A program made the translations under genes and the position numbers. Below are positions 6,878-14,926 of a DNA stretch of 16,873 bases, piece after piece. Under the pieces are notes generated by a model. The model saw nothing but the letters and a program-made list of their open reading frames with translations, searched no databases and had not been told where the DNA came from. Every line of letters starts with the position of its first letter. The first letter of the stretch is position 1. This DNA comes from Clostridia bacterium (GTDB lineage: Bacteria > Bacillota_E > SLMV01 > PUMD01), in NCBI GenBank assembly GCA_003563755.1, contig PWUB01000156.1, positions 1 to 16,873 of the forward strand, read 5' to 3'.

Positions 6878-8515
6878 CTAAAACGACATATCCATGTCGC
6901 CCATATCACCCATACCGCCCATGGGGTCGTCACCGTCGTCCTTCGTCGGAATCTCGCCGACCAGGGTCTCGGTGCTCAGGACCATGCCAGCAATGCTCGC
7001 GGCGTTCTGCAGGGCGGAGCGGACCACCTTGGCCGGATCCACGATACCGGCCTCGAACATATCAACGTAGTCCATGGCCAGAACATCGAACCCGACATTG
7101 TCGTCCTCACTCTTCACGCGCTCAACAACGACGGAACCCTCGAGACCAGCGTTGTTAGCAATGCAGCGGACAGGAGACATGAGCGCCTTTTTCACCAGTT
7201 CAACACCGGTGGCCTCATCCCTGAAGTCGCACTCGATCTCACCGATTCTCTGGGCTGCACGAAGGTAAGCCACGCCGCCGCCCGCAACTATGCCCTCTTC
7301 AACAGCGGCCCGAGTGGCGTTCAGGGCGTCCTCGATGCGGAGTTTCTTCTCCTTGAGTTCGGTCTCGGTGGCTGCACCGACGTTGATCACCGCAACACCA
7401 CCGGCCAGCTTGGCGAGGCGCTCTTCCAACTTCTCGCGGTCGAAGTCGCTGGTGCTGTCCTCTACCTGCCGCTTGATAACCTCGATCCGGTCCCGGATCA
7501 TCGCTGCGTCACCGTAACCCTCGACGACGGTGGTATCGTCCTTGGTGATGCTAACGCGCCCGGCCCGACCGAACATGTCCTGGGTGACGTTCTCCAGCTT
7601 GAGGCCGAGATCCTCGCTGATCACCTGGCCGCCCGTGAGGATAGCGATGTCCTCGAGCATGGCCTTGCGGCGGTCTCCGAACCCGGGGGCCTTGACCGCT
7701 GCAGCCTGCAGGGTACCCCTGATCTTGTTGACGACCACGGTGGCGAGGGCCTCGCCCTCGAGGTCTTCTGCGATCACGAGCAGGGGTTTGCCGAGGTTTA
7801 CGGCCTTCTCCAGTACGGGCAAGAAGTCATTGACCGAGCTGATCTTCTGATCGGTGATCAATATGTAGGGTTCCTCCAGGACCGCCTCCATGCTCTCGGT
7901 GTCCGTCACCATGTACGGCGAGAGGTAACCCCTGTCGAACTGCATACCCTCAACGACGTCCAGGGACGTGTCCATGGTGCGGGATTCCTCGACGGTGATG
8001 ACGCCGTCCTTGCCGACCTTCTCCATGGCCTCGGCGATGAGAGCACCGATCTCCTCGTCGGTGGCGGAAATGGCAGCAACCTGCGCTATGGCTTCCTTCT
8101 CCTCCACGGGAGTGCTCATTTCTTCGATGATGCCGACGGCCTTGACCACGGCCTTCTGGATACCTCGGCGGAGTATCATGGGGTTTGCTCCTGCGACCAC
8201 GTTGCGCATTCCCTCTGCGACCATGGTCTGGGCCAGGAGTATGGCGGTGGTGGTGCCGTCACCGGCGACATCGTTGGTCTTGGTAGCGACTTCCTTGAGA
8301 AGCTGGGCCCCCATGTTCTCATACGGATCCTTAAGATCGATCTCCCTGGCAATTGTGACACCGTCGTTGGTCACCGAGGGAGAACCGAACTTCTTCTCCA
8401 GGACCACATTTCGTCCCTTGGGTCCCAGGGTGCTGGTCACTGCCCTGGCCATGGTGTCCACACCCCGCTGCAGAGACCGACGTGCTTTCTCCTCAAATAT
8501 GATGCGCTTTGCCAT
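6878..8515 (-). CDS. groEL: Chaperonin GroEL (Hsp60)
   Basis: A 545-residue subunit of the tetradecameric chaperonin that folds cytoplasmic proteins with ATP and GroES. Seen: the N-terminal [10 protein letters not shown], the nucleotide motif [26 protein letters not shown] (81-90) with the ATPase Asp, the apical region with [16 protein letters not shown], and EEGIVAGGG in the C-terminal equatorial domain. The C-terminus is a Gly-Met tail ([14 protein letters not shown]), as in canonical type I chaperonins, rather than a His-rich tail. The ATG at 8515 is preferred over GTG 8518 because GGGAGG is then eight bases away. It follows groES by 47 bp and ends at a strong terminator. Regulation is by the CIRCE element upstream of groES. 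The sequence looks complete. Confidence 0.98.
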   Translation of the reverse strand: MAKRIIFEEKARRSLQRGVDTMARAVTSTLGPKGRNVVLEKKFGSPSVTNDGVTIAREIDLKDPYENMGAQLLKEVATKTNDVAGDGTTTAILLAQTMVAEGMRNVVAGANPMILRRGIQKAVVKAVGIIEEMSTPVEEKEAIAQVAAISATDEEIGALIAEAMEKVGKDGVITVEESRTMDTSLDVVEGMQFDRGYLSPYMVTDTESMEAVLEEPYILITDQKISSVNDFLPVLEKAVNLGKPLLVIAEDLEGEALATVVVNKIRGTLQAAAVKAPGFGDRRKAMLEDIAILTGGQVISEDLGLKLENVTQDMFGRAGRVSITKDDTTVVEGYGDAAMIRDRIEVIKRQVEDSTSDFDREKLEERLAKLAGGVAVINVGAATETELKEKKLRIEDALNATRAAVEEGIVAGGGVAYLRAAQRIGEIECDFRDEATGVELVKKALMSPVRCIANNAGLEGSVVVERVKSEDDNVGFDVLAMDYVDMFEAGIVDPAKVVRSALQNAASIAGMVLSTETLVGEIPTKDDGDDPMGGMGDMGDMDMSF

Positions 8516-8562
8516 CACATATACCTCCCTAGCTTACTTAGATTCAGGGCTGGGCCTGCTAC

Positions 8563-8853
8563 CTACTTGTCAACCTTGGCGAGGATATCACGCTCGTTGA
8601 GGATGAGCACCTCTTCGCCCTTTAGCTTCACTTCGGTTCCCGCGTACTTGGAGTAGATGATGATGTCACCCTCCGAGACCTCCAGGGGTACCTTCTCCCC
8701 ACTCTCGAGGGTCTTTCCGCTACCCACGGCCAGAACCTCACCCTGCTGCGGCTTCTCCTTCGCCGTATCGGGAAGAACGATACCGCTGCTGGTGACCTCC
8801 TCCTCCTCGATAGGCTTAACTACTATCCTGTCGGCCAGAGGCATGATCTTCAC
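8563..8853 (-). CDS. groES: Co-chaperonin GroES (Hsp10)
   Basis: A 96-residue subunit of the heptameric lid that closes the GroEL chamber. Seen: the start [18 protein letters not shown], the mobile loop [23 protein letters not shown] with the GIVLP GroEL-binding segment, then [32 protein letters not shown]. The start is GTG at 8853, preceded by AAGGGAGGG seven bases away. This gives the usual family length of about 95-97 residues. An upstream in-frame TTG at 8913 would add 20 unrelated residues and lies inside the CIRCE element, so it is rejected. It is the first gene of the groES-groEL operon. Confidence 0.97.
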   Translation of the reverse strand: MKIMPLADRIVVKPIEEEEVTSSGIVLPDTAKEKPQQGEVLAVGSGKTLESGEKVPLEVSEGDIIIYSKYAGTEVKLKGEEVLILNERDILAKVDK

Positions 8854-8902
8854 TGCTGTTCCCTCCCTTTGCGGTTGTGCTTCCTGCTGTTTCTGCGTTT
8901 TG

Positions 8903-8929
8903 TTAGCACTCAACCCCGATGAGTGCTAA
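8903..8929. promoter_or_regulatory. CIRCE element (HrcA operator) of groES-groEL
   Basis: A perfect copy of the consensus: TTAGCACTC (8903-8911), nine bases, GAGTGCTAA (8921-8929). One more complementary pair (8902/8930) flanks it. It lies just downstream of the likely transcription start and about 50 bases upstream of the groES GTG. By established knowledge this is the binding site of the HrcA repressor, giving heat induction. HrcA itself is not in the window. Confidence 0.97.
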
Positions 8930-8944
8930 CACCAACCAAGTAAC

Positions 8945-8973
8945 ATGGTATTCTTAAGTATCTCCATCGTCAA
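8945..8973 (-). promoter_or_regulatory. Vegetative-type promoter of groES-groEL
   Basis: On the minus strand TTGACG (8973-8968, five of six to the -35 consensus) and TACCAT (8950-8945, four of six to the -10 consensus) are 17 bases apart. The expected start of transcription, around 8938, places the CIRCE element at about +8 to +36, the usual arrangement for HrcA-controlled genes. Confidence 0.75.
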
Positions 8974-9095
8974 ATCTAACTCTGCCCCGCTGTCATCGAA
9001 AATATGCCACTAGATCCGATTTCCCCCGTCTATGATGCACATCCTAGACCGAACGCGCTCATTCGGGGAATATAGACGCACATTGGGCGTGGAGA

Positions 9096-9144
9096 GAGGG
9101 CCTCGCGGTGCACAACCATCACCGGCGAGCCACCGCGGGCCCTC
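9096..9144. repeat. Long hairpin after the membrane-protein gene, possible terminator without T-run
   Basis: Arms GAGGGCC-T-CGCGGTG (9096-9110) and CACCGCG-GGCCCTC (9131-9144) pair over 14 bp with one bulged T; the loop is 20 bases. It starts 15 bases after the stop of the last gene of the right-hand operon (minus strand), where a transcript end is expected. No U-rich tail follows on the minus strand, so termination may be factor-assisted or the hairpin may protect the 3' end. Nothing else is recognised between 8974 and 9159. Confidence 0.55.
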
Positions 9145-9159
9145 ACCGGGTGAAACGAG

Positions 9160-9606
9160 TTACGGTAGGTGCAGAAAATGACGAGCCTGTCGGTAAGCAT
9201 TCTCCTCAGCCTCTTCCCTGAGCCAACGGTTCACCAAGAGCATCCCCACGGCCAGGTATGGTCCGGCGATAATGTGGTGAGTCAGGGTCGCCGGCGGTGC
9301 ATCGATCATCCACGGCGGGATCATGCTGACTTCCAGGAGCCTCTGTAGCACGGTTCCGAGGAATGCGAACCTCAGGTAAGTCAGAAAGTCGTCGAGGACA
9401 TAGATCTGTAGAAACACCCAGTCCCGTCGCTCAGGCCACAGAGCGAAGTAGGCCAGATCCCCAAACACCTTGGTCGCCAGGAACATGACCAGAAACCTCA
9501 TGAAATGAGGGAATTGGGGAGCCATGGCATCCAGCATCCATGTACCCAGTTGGGCCGCCACCAACACGATGGCCGCCAGCAGGGTGAACCTTCTCACCCG
9601 CGACAT
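9160..9606 (-). CDS. Small four-helix membrane protein of unknown function
   Basis: A 148-residue protein I do not recognise. Four hydrophobic segments are visible, at about residues 7-27, 34-56, 68-90 and 108-127, with a basic start (MSRVRRF) and a charged C-terminal tail (WLREEAEENAYRQARHF). It contains an acidic DDF within or next to the third segment and a THH in the last loop. The ATG at 9606 is chosen because an AAGGGGGG ribosome binding site lies seven bases upstream. Longer readings exist: ATG 9690 would overlap the stop of the upstream gene, and a further start at 9744 is less likely. It is the last gene of the right-hand operon and probably part of the same membrane-linked process as the transporter genes, by position only. 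Confidence 0.7.
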   Translation of the reverse strand: MSRVRRFTLLAAIVLVAAQLGTWMLDAMAPQFPHFMRFLVMFLATKVFGDLAYFALWPERRDWVFLQIYVLDDFLTYLRFAFLGTVLQRLLEVSMIPPWMIDAPPATLTHHIIAGPYLAVGMLLVNRWLREEAEENAYRQARHFLHLP

Positions 9607-9682
9607 CACGTGCCCCCCTTCCCGTAAGGCTGGTATACCGAGGGCGATGGCATCATCGGAGCTGCCAGGCCCTCGTCTCCCT

Positions 9683-11056
9683 TCATTCATCACTCTCACC
9701 GGCCAGTACCTCCACGTTCGCCACCGGAACCACCACTCGCTCACCGTCCCGCAGCCTCACCCGCACCGACGCCAGTTCTGTCTCCGTCTCATACCTCACG
9801 CTGATAGGGATGACCTCCTCCACATCACCATAAGCTCCCAGGTAGGGTTTGCTTATGATACGCACCAGCTGTCCGGGACGTGGTTCACCGTCGGCTATGC
9901 TGAACGCGCTGCGCCCGATATCAGCCGGTGCCTCATCCGCCGGGATCAGGATCTCCGGTCGTTGGGCCCCTGCCCTGACCTGAGTCCGGCCGTTCATGGA
10001 CACCATGCGTCCGTCATAGGGCTCGATGGCGGAGAAGATATCATCGGAGAGGGGCAGACGACCGAACCCCTCCGTGAGGATGACCGTGAGCCCGATGTCC
10101 TCTTCCCCTGTGATCCCGGCACCCAACTCGGCGTTGAGCAGCTGAACCAGGTCCATCTCATCAACACCACCGACCACCAGTCCACGAACGCCCAGTTCGT
10201 CAGCCCGGATCAACACCTTGTCATCGACGATACCGGGAATGACCAGCACCTTGTCCCCGAAAGCTGCCTCGATATCCTCGGGGGCGACAGCCCTGTCACC
10301 GGTGTCCACGATCCTGAGCTCACCGTGAGTCTCACCACCGATGCCAAAGACACCGTTGATGATGATCCCCGTTCCCCGGATAACGACGCCCTCCTCGCCT
10401 ATTATCTCCTCTACCTCCCCGGAAACATAAGCGGTCAGGCTGGATACCTGCTGGGGACGTACGATATAGACCAGCCCGTTGTGGATGTCCACCCTCTGGA
10501 TGGTGCCCGAGGCCGGCGCGTAGGCATAGTCCATTCCCCCGGCTCCCGGACTCGCGGCAAGGATGGCGCCCTGCTTAACCTCCTGACCCTCCCGATACTC
10601 CATGTACATGCGCAGCATGGCGGGCCAGATGTCCAGCTGCCGCGCCACGTTGACCACCACGACCGGGTCCGCCGACTGAGCATCCTCGCGCACCAGTAGG
10701 CGGCCGTGTACGGCCGAAATATACTCCACGACCCCGCTGACGGGAGATTCCGCTACCTGGGAACCTCCGAATATGCCCCCGCTGATGCGCGCCACCGGGT
10801 CACCCTCGCGTATGCGCTCTCCCATCTTCACCTGGATCACCTTTTGCATCTGTTCTATGGGAACGTTTTTGATCTTCAGTTCGGACTTGAGATCGATCAC
10901 GTAGGGGTCACCGGGAATGAACTCACTGCGTGCCACCACGGTATCGGGGGACACCTTCTCCCCCTGTTCAACCAGGATGTCACCGGCCATGGGAAGCCGG
11001 CGTTCGCGGCGAATGCGCTCCCAGCGTATGACAGAATATCGATCTTGTGTGTTCAT
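9683..11056 (-). CDS. Uncharacterised MutL-associated protein with lipoyl-like hairpins and KOW-like C-terminus
   Basis: A 457-residue cytoplasmic-looking protein with no signal peptide or membrane segment. I do not recognise a named function. Three similar hairpin segments are visible: SPVSGVVEYISAVHGRLLVR (104-123), APASGTIQRVDIHNGLVYIV (180-199) and VSGEVEEIIGEEGVVIRG (211-228). They resemble barrel-sandwich or lipoyl-type half motifs as in RnfC-like proteins, but lack a modified lysine in the usual place. A central region (about 240-350) looks alpha/beta. GRTQVRAGAQRPEILIP follows, and the C-terminus (about 394-450, GQLVRIISKPYLGAYGDVEEVI) looks like a KOW/SH3-type barrel. The ATG at 11056 overlaps the MutL stop (ATGA) with GGAGG ten bases upstream, so the two are probably made together. 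The role, perhaps a partner or scaffold of the MutL-like ATPase, is inference. Confidence 0.8.
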   Translation of the reverse strand: MNTQDRYSVIRWERIRRERRLPMAGDILVEQGEKVSPDTVVARSEFIPGDPYVIDLKSELKIKNVPIEQMQKVIQVKMGERIREGDPVARISGGIFGGSQVAESPVSGVVEYISAVHGRLLVREDAQSADPVVVVNVARQLDIWPAMLRMYMEYREGQEVKQGAILAASPGAGGMDYAYAPASGTIQRVDIHNGLVYIVRPQQVSSLTAYVSGEVEEIIGEEGVVIRGTGIIINGVFGIGGETHGELRIVDTGDRAVAPEDIEAAFGDKVLVIPGIVDDKVLIRADELGVRGLVVGGVDEMDLVQLLNAELGAGITGEEDIGLTVILTEGFGRLPLSDDIFSAIEPYDGRMVSMNGRTQVRAGAQRPEILIPADEAPADIGRSAFSIADGEPRPGQLVRIISKPYLGAYGDVEEVIPISVRYETETELASVRVRLRDGERVVVPVANVEVLAGESDE

Positions 11057-12906
11057 GATCCCGATACCTCCTCACCCTCAGAAGCATCACCGGTGCCCAG
11101 GGGATAAACGTCCATTTCGTCCAACCAGCCCTTCACAGCCTGCATGCGGCGGCGCTCATTCCGGGGAAACCTGATGGGACGTCCCCGGCCGTCGATGATG
11201 AGTCCCACGATTCCGCCCCGTACCTGGGCGTTGACCCGAACACCGGGTCCGTCTCCCAGGTCATACCGGGCGCGGGGGTGGATCTCCAGGCTCAGGGTCT
11301 CGTCAGCGCTCGCCGGTATGACCTTGAGGCTTCCGAGCCGGACGAGTTCGGACCGTCGTTCCCCGCTTTCGTATTCGATGTGCATTTCCGCCATGACAGA
11401 GCCCATACGCCCCTCTCCGAAGGGAGCGACTACCGTACCCAGGGGTACCAGGCAGTCATCAACGAACACCTGCTCCGCCACATCGACAGCAAGGTCGGCG
11501 ATTGCACCCAGGTGAGGCATCATGAACACGCTGTCGACGTACAGCCTGCAAAGACCCTCGGGCTGGATGGAGTCCAAAAGCATCATGGCCGCCTGGGATC
11601 GTCGCGGTGCGTGCGACAGGATTCCGCCGCTGCCGATGATGACATCGATCTCGTTGAGATTGACCAGGGTCTGACCTGACCCCTCCTGATCAAGAGCGTC
11701 GTCGTAGGTACGCTCCATCCTTATGCCCTTGAGTCCCACCGCCAGCTTCCGGTGTTCGTCGAAAGCCAGCTGCAGCGCCTCACGCCCCAGGGCCTGCTCC
11801 AGCATCAGGTCCTCCAACAGTATGGGCAGAGTCGTCGGTCGGATGGTCTTGTTGTAAGCCCAGTTTCTCAGGTGGCGCTCGGACACTTGCTCCGGCAACC
11901 ACCGCTGGATGTTGCCCGCGCCGGCCTGGGTGAACACGTTCGCTATGCTGTAGCTCATTCCGATGTTAGCGCTAACGGACCGGTTGAAGATCCCGTCCAT
12001 CACGCTGAAGACGTCGGTGGTGGCGCCTCCTATGTCCACGCCGACCACGTTGACGCCGTAACTCGATGCCATGAGCCTCAGCATCCTGCCCACCGCCGAG
12101 GGGGTAGGCTGGACGTGTCTCTCTGTCCAGTCGAGAAGGGCCCCGTACCCCGGGGCATGCTCCATCACATGATCGAGGAACAGATCGTGGATCTTCGTCC
12201 GAACCGGCTCCAGGATCTCCTCCTCGAGGGTCGGACGAATGTTGTCCACGACGTGAACGTCCAAGTCATCCTCGAGCACGTAGGCTACCAGGTCGCGTGC
12301 ATTCTGATTGCCTGCATAGATGATTGGAATGCGGTGGTCCTCCCCGAGCCTCGGTTTTGGGTTGGCGGCGGCCACGTACTCCGCCAGGCCGACCACGTGT
12401 GAGATGTTGCCGTCGTCCGTACCCCCGGCAAGCAGGATGATGTCGGGGCGCTGGTTTCGCAGAAGCTCCACCCGCCTGGGTATGCTGCGCTTGTCATCAG
12501 CGGCGATGACCCCCATCACGATGGCTCCACCGCCCAGGGCAGCCCTCTCGGCACTCTCGGCCGTGAGAGCCCGCATCAACCCCACACACATCATCTGCAG
12601 GCCCCCCCCGGCACTGCTGGTGGCAACGAAAAGATCCGTTCCTGAACCGTCCTCCCGGCGGGGAGTGAGCAGCCTATCGCCGTCCAGCAGCCTGCGGGAG
12701 GTAAGCTCCTCCATGTGGCGCATCGCCGTTCTCAAGCCGATCATGACATCCTCGTGAGGTGCCTCCACGGTGGTCTTCGCCTCTGACCGACCCGCTACCC
12801 GGAAATCGCCATCATCCTCCCGGTCGAGGAGGAGCAGCTTGGTAGTGGTGCTGCCCACATCGACAGCGGTGATGGTTCTGTATGGGAGACTGTCCGTCTC
12901 TGCCAT
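11053..12906 (-). CDS. MutL/GlmL-family ASKHA ATPase (glutamate mutase L-like), long form
   Basis: A 617-residue member of the family named after the protein encoded between glutamate mutase subunits, thought to act as a reactivating chaperone for B12-dependent aminomutases. Seen: the phosphate-1 loop AVDVGSTTTKLLLLD (14-28), TSSAGGGLQM (97-105), DIILLAGGTDDGNISHVVG (155-173), IIYAGNQNARDL (195-206), the second phosphate loop VGVDIGGATTDVFSV (288-302), and an adenosine-type IIGSGGILSHAP (423-434). Members I know are about 460 residues; here a beta-rich extension (about 475-617) is added. The start at 12906 has GGAGGT eight bases upstream. It lies 27 bp after an ABC permease gene and overlaps the next gene by 4 bp. 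No mutase or cobalamin gene is in the window. A role in reactivating a mutase is therefore not supported here; it may power or regulate something else. Confidence 0.88.
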   Translation of the reverse strand: MAETDSLPYRTITAVDVGSTTTKLLLLDREDDGDFRVAGRSEAKTTVEAPHEDVMIGLRTAMRHMEELTSRRLLDGDRLLTPRREDGSGTDLFVATSSAGGGLQMMCVGLMRALTAESAERAALGGGAIVMGVIAADDKRSIPRRVELLRNQRPDIILLAGGTDDGNISHVVGLAEYVAAANPKPRLGEDHRIPIIYAGNQNARDLVAYVLEDDLDVHVVDNIRPTLEEEILEPVRTKIHDLFLDHVMEHAPGYGALLDWTERHVQPTPSAVGRMLRLMASSYGVNVVGVDIGGATTDVFSVMDGIFNRSVSANIGMSYSIANVFTQAGAGNIQRWLPEQVSERHLRNWAYNKTIRPTTLPILLEDLMLEQALGREALQLAFDEHRKLAVGLKGIRMERTYDDALDQEGSGQTLVNLNEIDVIIGSGGILSHAPRRSQAAMMLLDSIQPEGLCRLYVDSVFMMPHLGAIADLAVDVAEQVFVDDCLVPLGTVVAPFGEGRMGSVMAEMHIEYESGERRSELVRLGSLKVIPASADETLSLEIHPRARYDLGDGPGVRVNAQVRGGIVGLIIDGRGRPIRFPRNERRRMQAVKGWLDEMDVYPLGTGDASEGEEVSGS

Positions 12907-12933
12907 CCTCAGTTACCTCCAATCCCCTTATCC

Positions 12934-14229
12934 TCAAATAACGTTCTTGCGCTGCAGCAGATCCTGAACCGTGCGCCTCGTCGCCATTGTCGCAGGAACC
13001 GTGGCTCCGAGGTAAAAAGCGATCAATGCAGCCAACACAGCCACCAACATGGATCGTGCCGTCAGCAGGTAGGTGGTCAGTGTGTACTTATTCAACAGGG
13101 TCACCGCGGTCCACGACAGGACCAGCCCGGCGATGATGCCGCAGGCAGCGGTGAGAAAGCCCTCCTGCAGGAGCATGATGCGGACCTCATCATTGAGGGT
13201 GCCCATGGCCTTGAATATGCCCAGCTCCCGCTGCCGCTCGAGAAACGTCAGAAGCAGTGCGTTCAAAACACCGAGGGCTGAGAAAACCAGGACCAGAAGA
13301 ACCAGCACCTGGCCCGTTGAAAAAACACCAGACAACAGTCCTCCCGCCAGTTCCTGGCCGTGCTGGGCAGTCACCGTGCGGACCCGTGTCAACCGATCCT
13401 GTAGGCGCCTGGCCAGCCGCTCCGGGGAGTCACTGTTGACCAGCAGCAGGTTGCCGGGCACTCTGGCGTGCTCACCCTGCTGGGCTTTCGCCCAGGCGAA
13501 TGGAAAGAGGCCTACCTCCTGCAGCCGCGTGATCGGTTCGGTGAGAACAGGATCATCGGCAGCATACAGGCCCGATACCACGTAGGTATGTGGTTGCAGC
13601 TGTCCGTTGGGGTCCTGCCAGCGCACGGTAAACTCGTCGCCGACCCCGACTCCCGCCCCCCGGGCCAGGTCCGCAGGCAGAATGACCTCCCCGCCGTGCT
13701 CCGGGAGAGCACCCTCCTTCACGTCCAGTAGAGTCGCAGTGCCGGCACTCGGCTTTGATACACCCTCTATGGGCTGAGGATCAAAGGAGCCCTCATCCAG
13801 GGCCAGGATGGACCGCTTGCCGAGGGGCGTGTAGACCTCGACCATGCAGCCCACATCGAAGGCCCCGACCTCCGGCATGAAGTTCAGCCGATGGATATCC
13901 CCCGCCGCCCAGATTTCGTCTCCGTACGCCACCAGATCGTTCAGCATCGCGATGTCGTCAACCCGACCACGAAACCCCAGGGTGGTGGCTGCGAAGAAGG
14001 AGTCGAACATCACGAACACCAGTATGGTGAGCGCCACGCAGAGGGCCAGGACTCCCGCGCGCCACTTCCTGCGTCTGATGCTGCGGGTGGAGTAGGGAAA
14101 CATGAGCTCCCAGGTCCTGCCGAGAAAGTCCATGCTGCGCCGATTCAGGTTTCTGAGGACCTTCATTACGGGAGTCAGCAGTATCTGGGCAGAATCCCTC
14201 GTATCCCCGTGATCCCGTCTCTCAGCCAT
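12934..14229 (-). CDS. FtsX/MacB-type ABC transporter permease (second pair)
   Basis: A 431-residue membrane protein with the FtsX-like layout. One N-terminal helix (about 57-80) is preceded by a long basic cytoplasmic stretch. An extracytoplasmic domain (about 82-300) follows, then three C-terminal helices (about 305-330, 355-385 and 393-420). The conserved cytoplasmic coupling motif FLERQRELGIFKAMG lies between the second and third helices. Such permeases work by transmitting ATP-driven motion across the membrane rather than by classical transport, for example in lipoprotein release, peptide or antibiotic export, or control of cell-wall enzymes. The start ATG at 14229 overlaps the ATPase gene upstream by 8 bp. 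The 50-residue N-terminal extension before the first helix is unusual for the family. Substrate unknown. Confidence 0.88.
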   Translation of the reverse strand: MAERRDHGDTRDSAQILLTPVMKVLRNLNRRSMDFLGRTWELMFPYSTRSIRRRKWRAGVLALCVALTILVFVMFDSFFAATTLGFRGRVDDIAMLNDLVAYGDEIWAAGDIHRLNFMPEVGAFDVGCMVEVYTPLGKRSILALDEGSFDPQPIEGVSKPSAGTATLLDVKEGALPEHGGEVILPADLARGAGVGVGDEFTVRWQDPNGQLQPHTYVVSGLYAADDPVLTEPITRLQEVGLFPFAWAKAQQGEHARVPGNLLLVNSDSPERLARRLQDRLTRVRTVTAQHGQELAGGLLSGVFSTGQVLVLLVLVFSALGVLNALLLTFLERQRELGIFKAMGTLNDEVRIMLLQEGFLTAACGIIAGLVLSWTAVTLLNKYTLTTYLLTARSMLVAVLAALIAFYLGATVPATMATRRTVQDLLQRKNVI

Positions 14230-14926
14230 CCTTCATCTCCACCTTCTCTATGGTTCCGTCCCGCATGTGAACGATACGGGAAGCGTACCTACGGGCCATG
14301 CTGTCGTGCGAAACCACCACGAAGGTCTGGTGTCGCTCGCGGTTGAGATCAAGGAACAGGTCCATGACCTCCGCGCTGTTCTTGCTGTCGAGGTTACCCG
14401 TCGGCTCATCCGCCAGCACTACGGCCGGCTGGTTTGCAAGAGCCCGGGCCACGGCCACGCGCTGCTGCTCGCCACCGGACAGCTCATGGGGGTAGTGGTT
14501 CATCCTGTCACCCAGCCCGACGGCTTCCAGAAGCTCCGTGCACCGTTTGCTGATGTCAGCGGGCTTCATACCGATCAGCCGCATCGGCAGCTCCACGTTC
14601 TCCCTCGCGGTGAGATCGTTGAGGAGGTTGTACGCCTGGAACACGAAACCCACGTTGTGCCGCCGCAGTTGTGCCAGCCCGTTCTCGTTGAGAGAGCTGT
14701 ATGTGTGCTCTTTCAGCATTATCTCCCCGTAGGTCGGGCGGTCCAGCCCACCCAGCAGGTTCAACAGCGTACTCTTGCCGCAGCCCGAGGGCCCGGCGAT
14801 CAGGACAAACTCGCCCCGGTTGATATCAAGCGAGAGCCCATCCAGGGCCTTTACTCCCGCACCGACCAGGAAGATCTTCGTTACATTATCCGCTCGAAGT
14901 ATCACGCCGTTCTGTCGATCAGGCAT
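14222..14926 (-). CDS. ABC transporter ATP-binding protein, LolD/MacB type
   Basis: A complete 234-residue ATPase subunit. Walker A is GPSGCGKST (45-53), Q-loop Q97 in FVFQAYNLL, signature LSGGEQQR (149-156), Walker B VVLADEP with E174 as catalytic glutamate, D-loop GNLDS and H-loop H207 in VVSHD. The [11 protein letters not shown] form is typical of ATPases that partner FtsX/MacB-type permeases. The start at 14926 has GGAGG nine bases upstream and overlaps the preceding permease stop by 8 bp. The next permease start overlaps its end by 8 bp. The order ATPase-permease-ATPase-permease suggests two modules, or one complex with unlike halves. Confidence 0.95.
   Translation of the reverse strand: MPDRQNGVILRADNVTKIFLVGAGVKALDGLSLDINRGEFVLIAGPSGCGKSTLLNLLGGLDRPTYGEIMLKEHTYSSLNENGLAQLRRHNVGFVFQAYNLLNDLTARENVELPMRLIGMKPADISKRCTELLEAVGLGDRMNHYPHELSGGEQQRVAVARALANQPAVVLADEPTGNLDSKNSAEVMDLFLDLNRERHQTFVVVSHDSMARRYASRIVHMRDGTIEKVEMKDG

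Noticed and set aside
6812..8656. 614-codon open frame on the plus strand opposite groEL
   Set aside because: It lies entirely antisense to groEL and part of groES, its protein has no recognisable domain, and long antisense frames are common opposite G+C-rich conserved genes.
8854..8913. Twenty-residue N-terminal extension of GroES from a TTG at 8913
   Set aside because: The start lies in the CIRCE operator and the extra residues do not match the family; the GTG at 8853 has the ribosome binding site and gives the normal length.
9524..10699. 391-codon plus-strand frame opposite the KOW-like and membrane protein genes
   Set aside because: It is a shadow of the minus-strand genes: no ribosome binding site, no family features, and both opposite genes have good starts and sensible composition.
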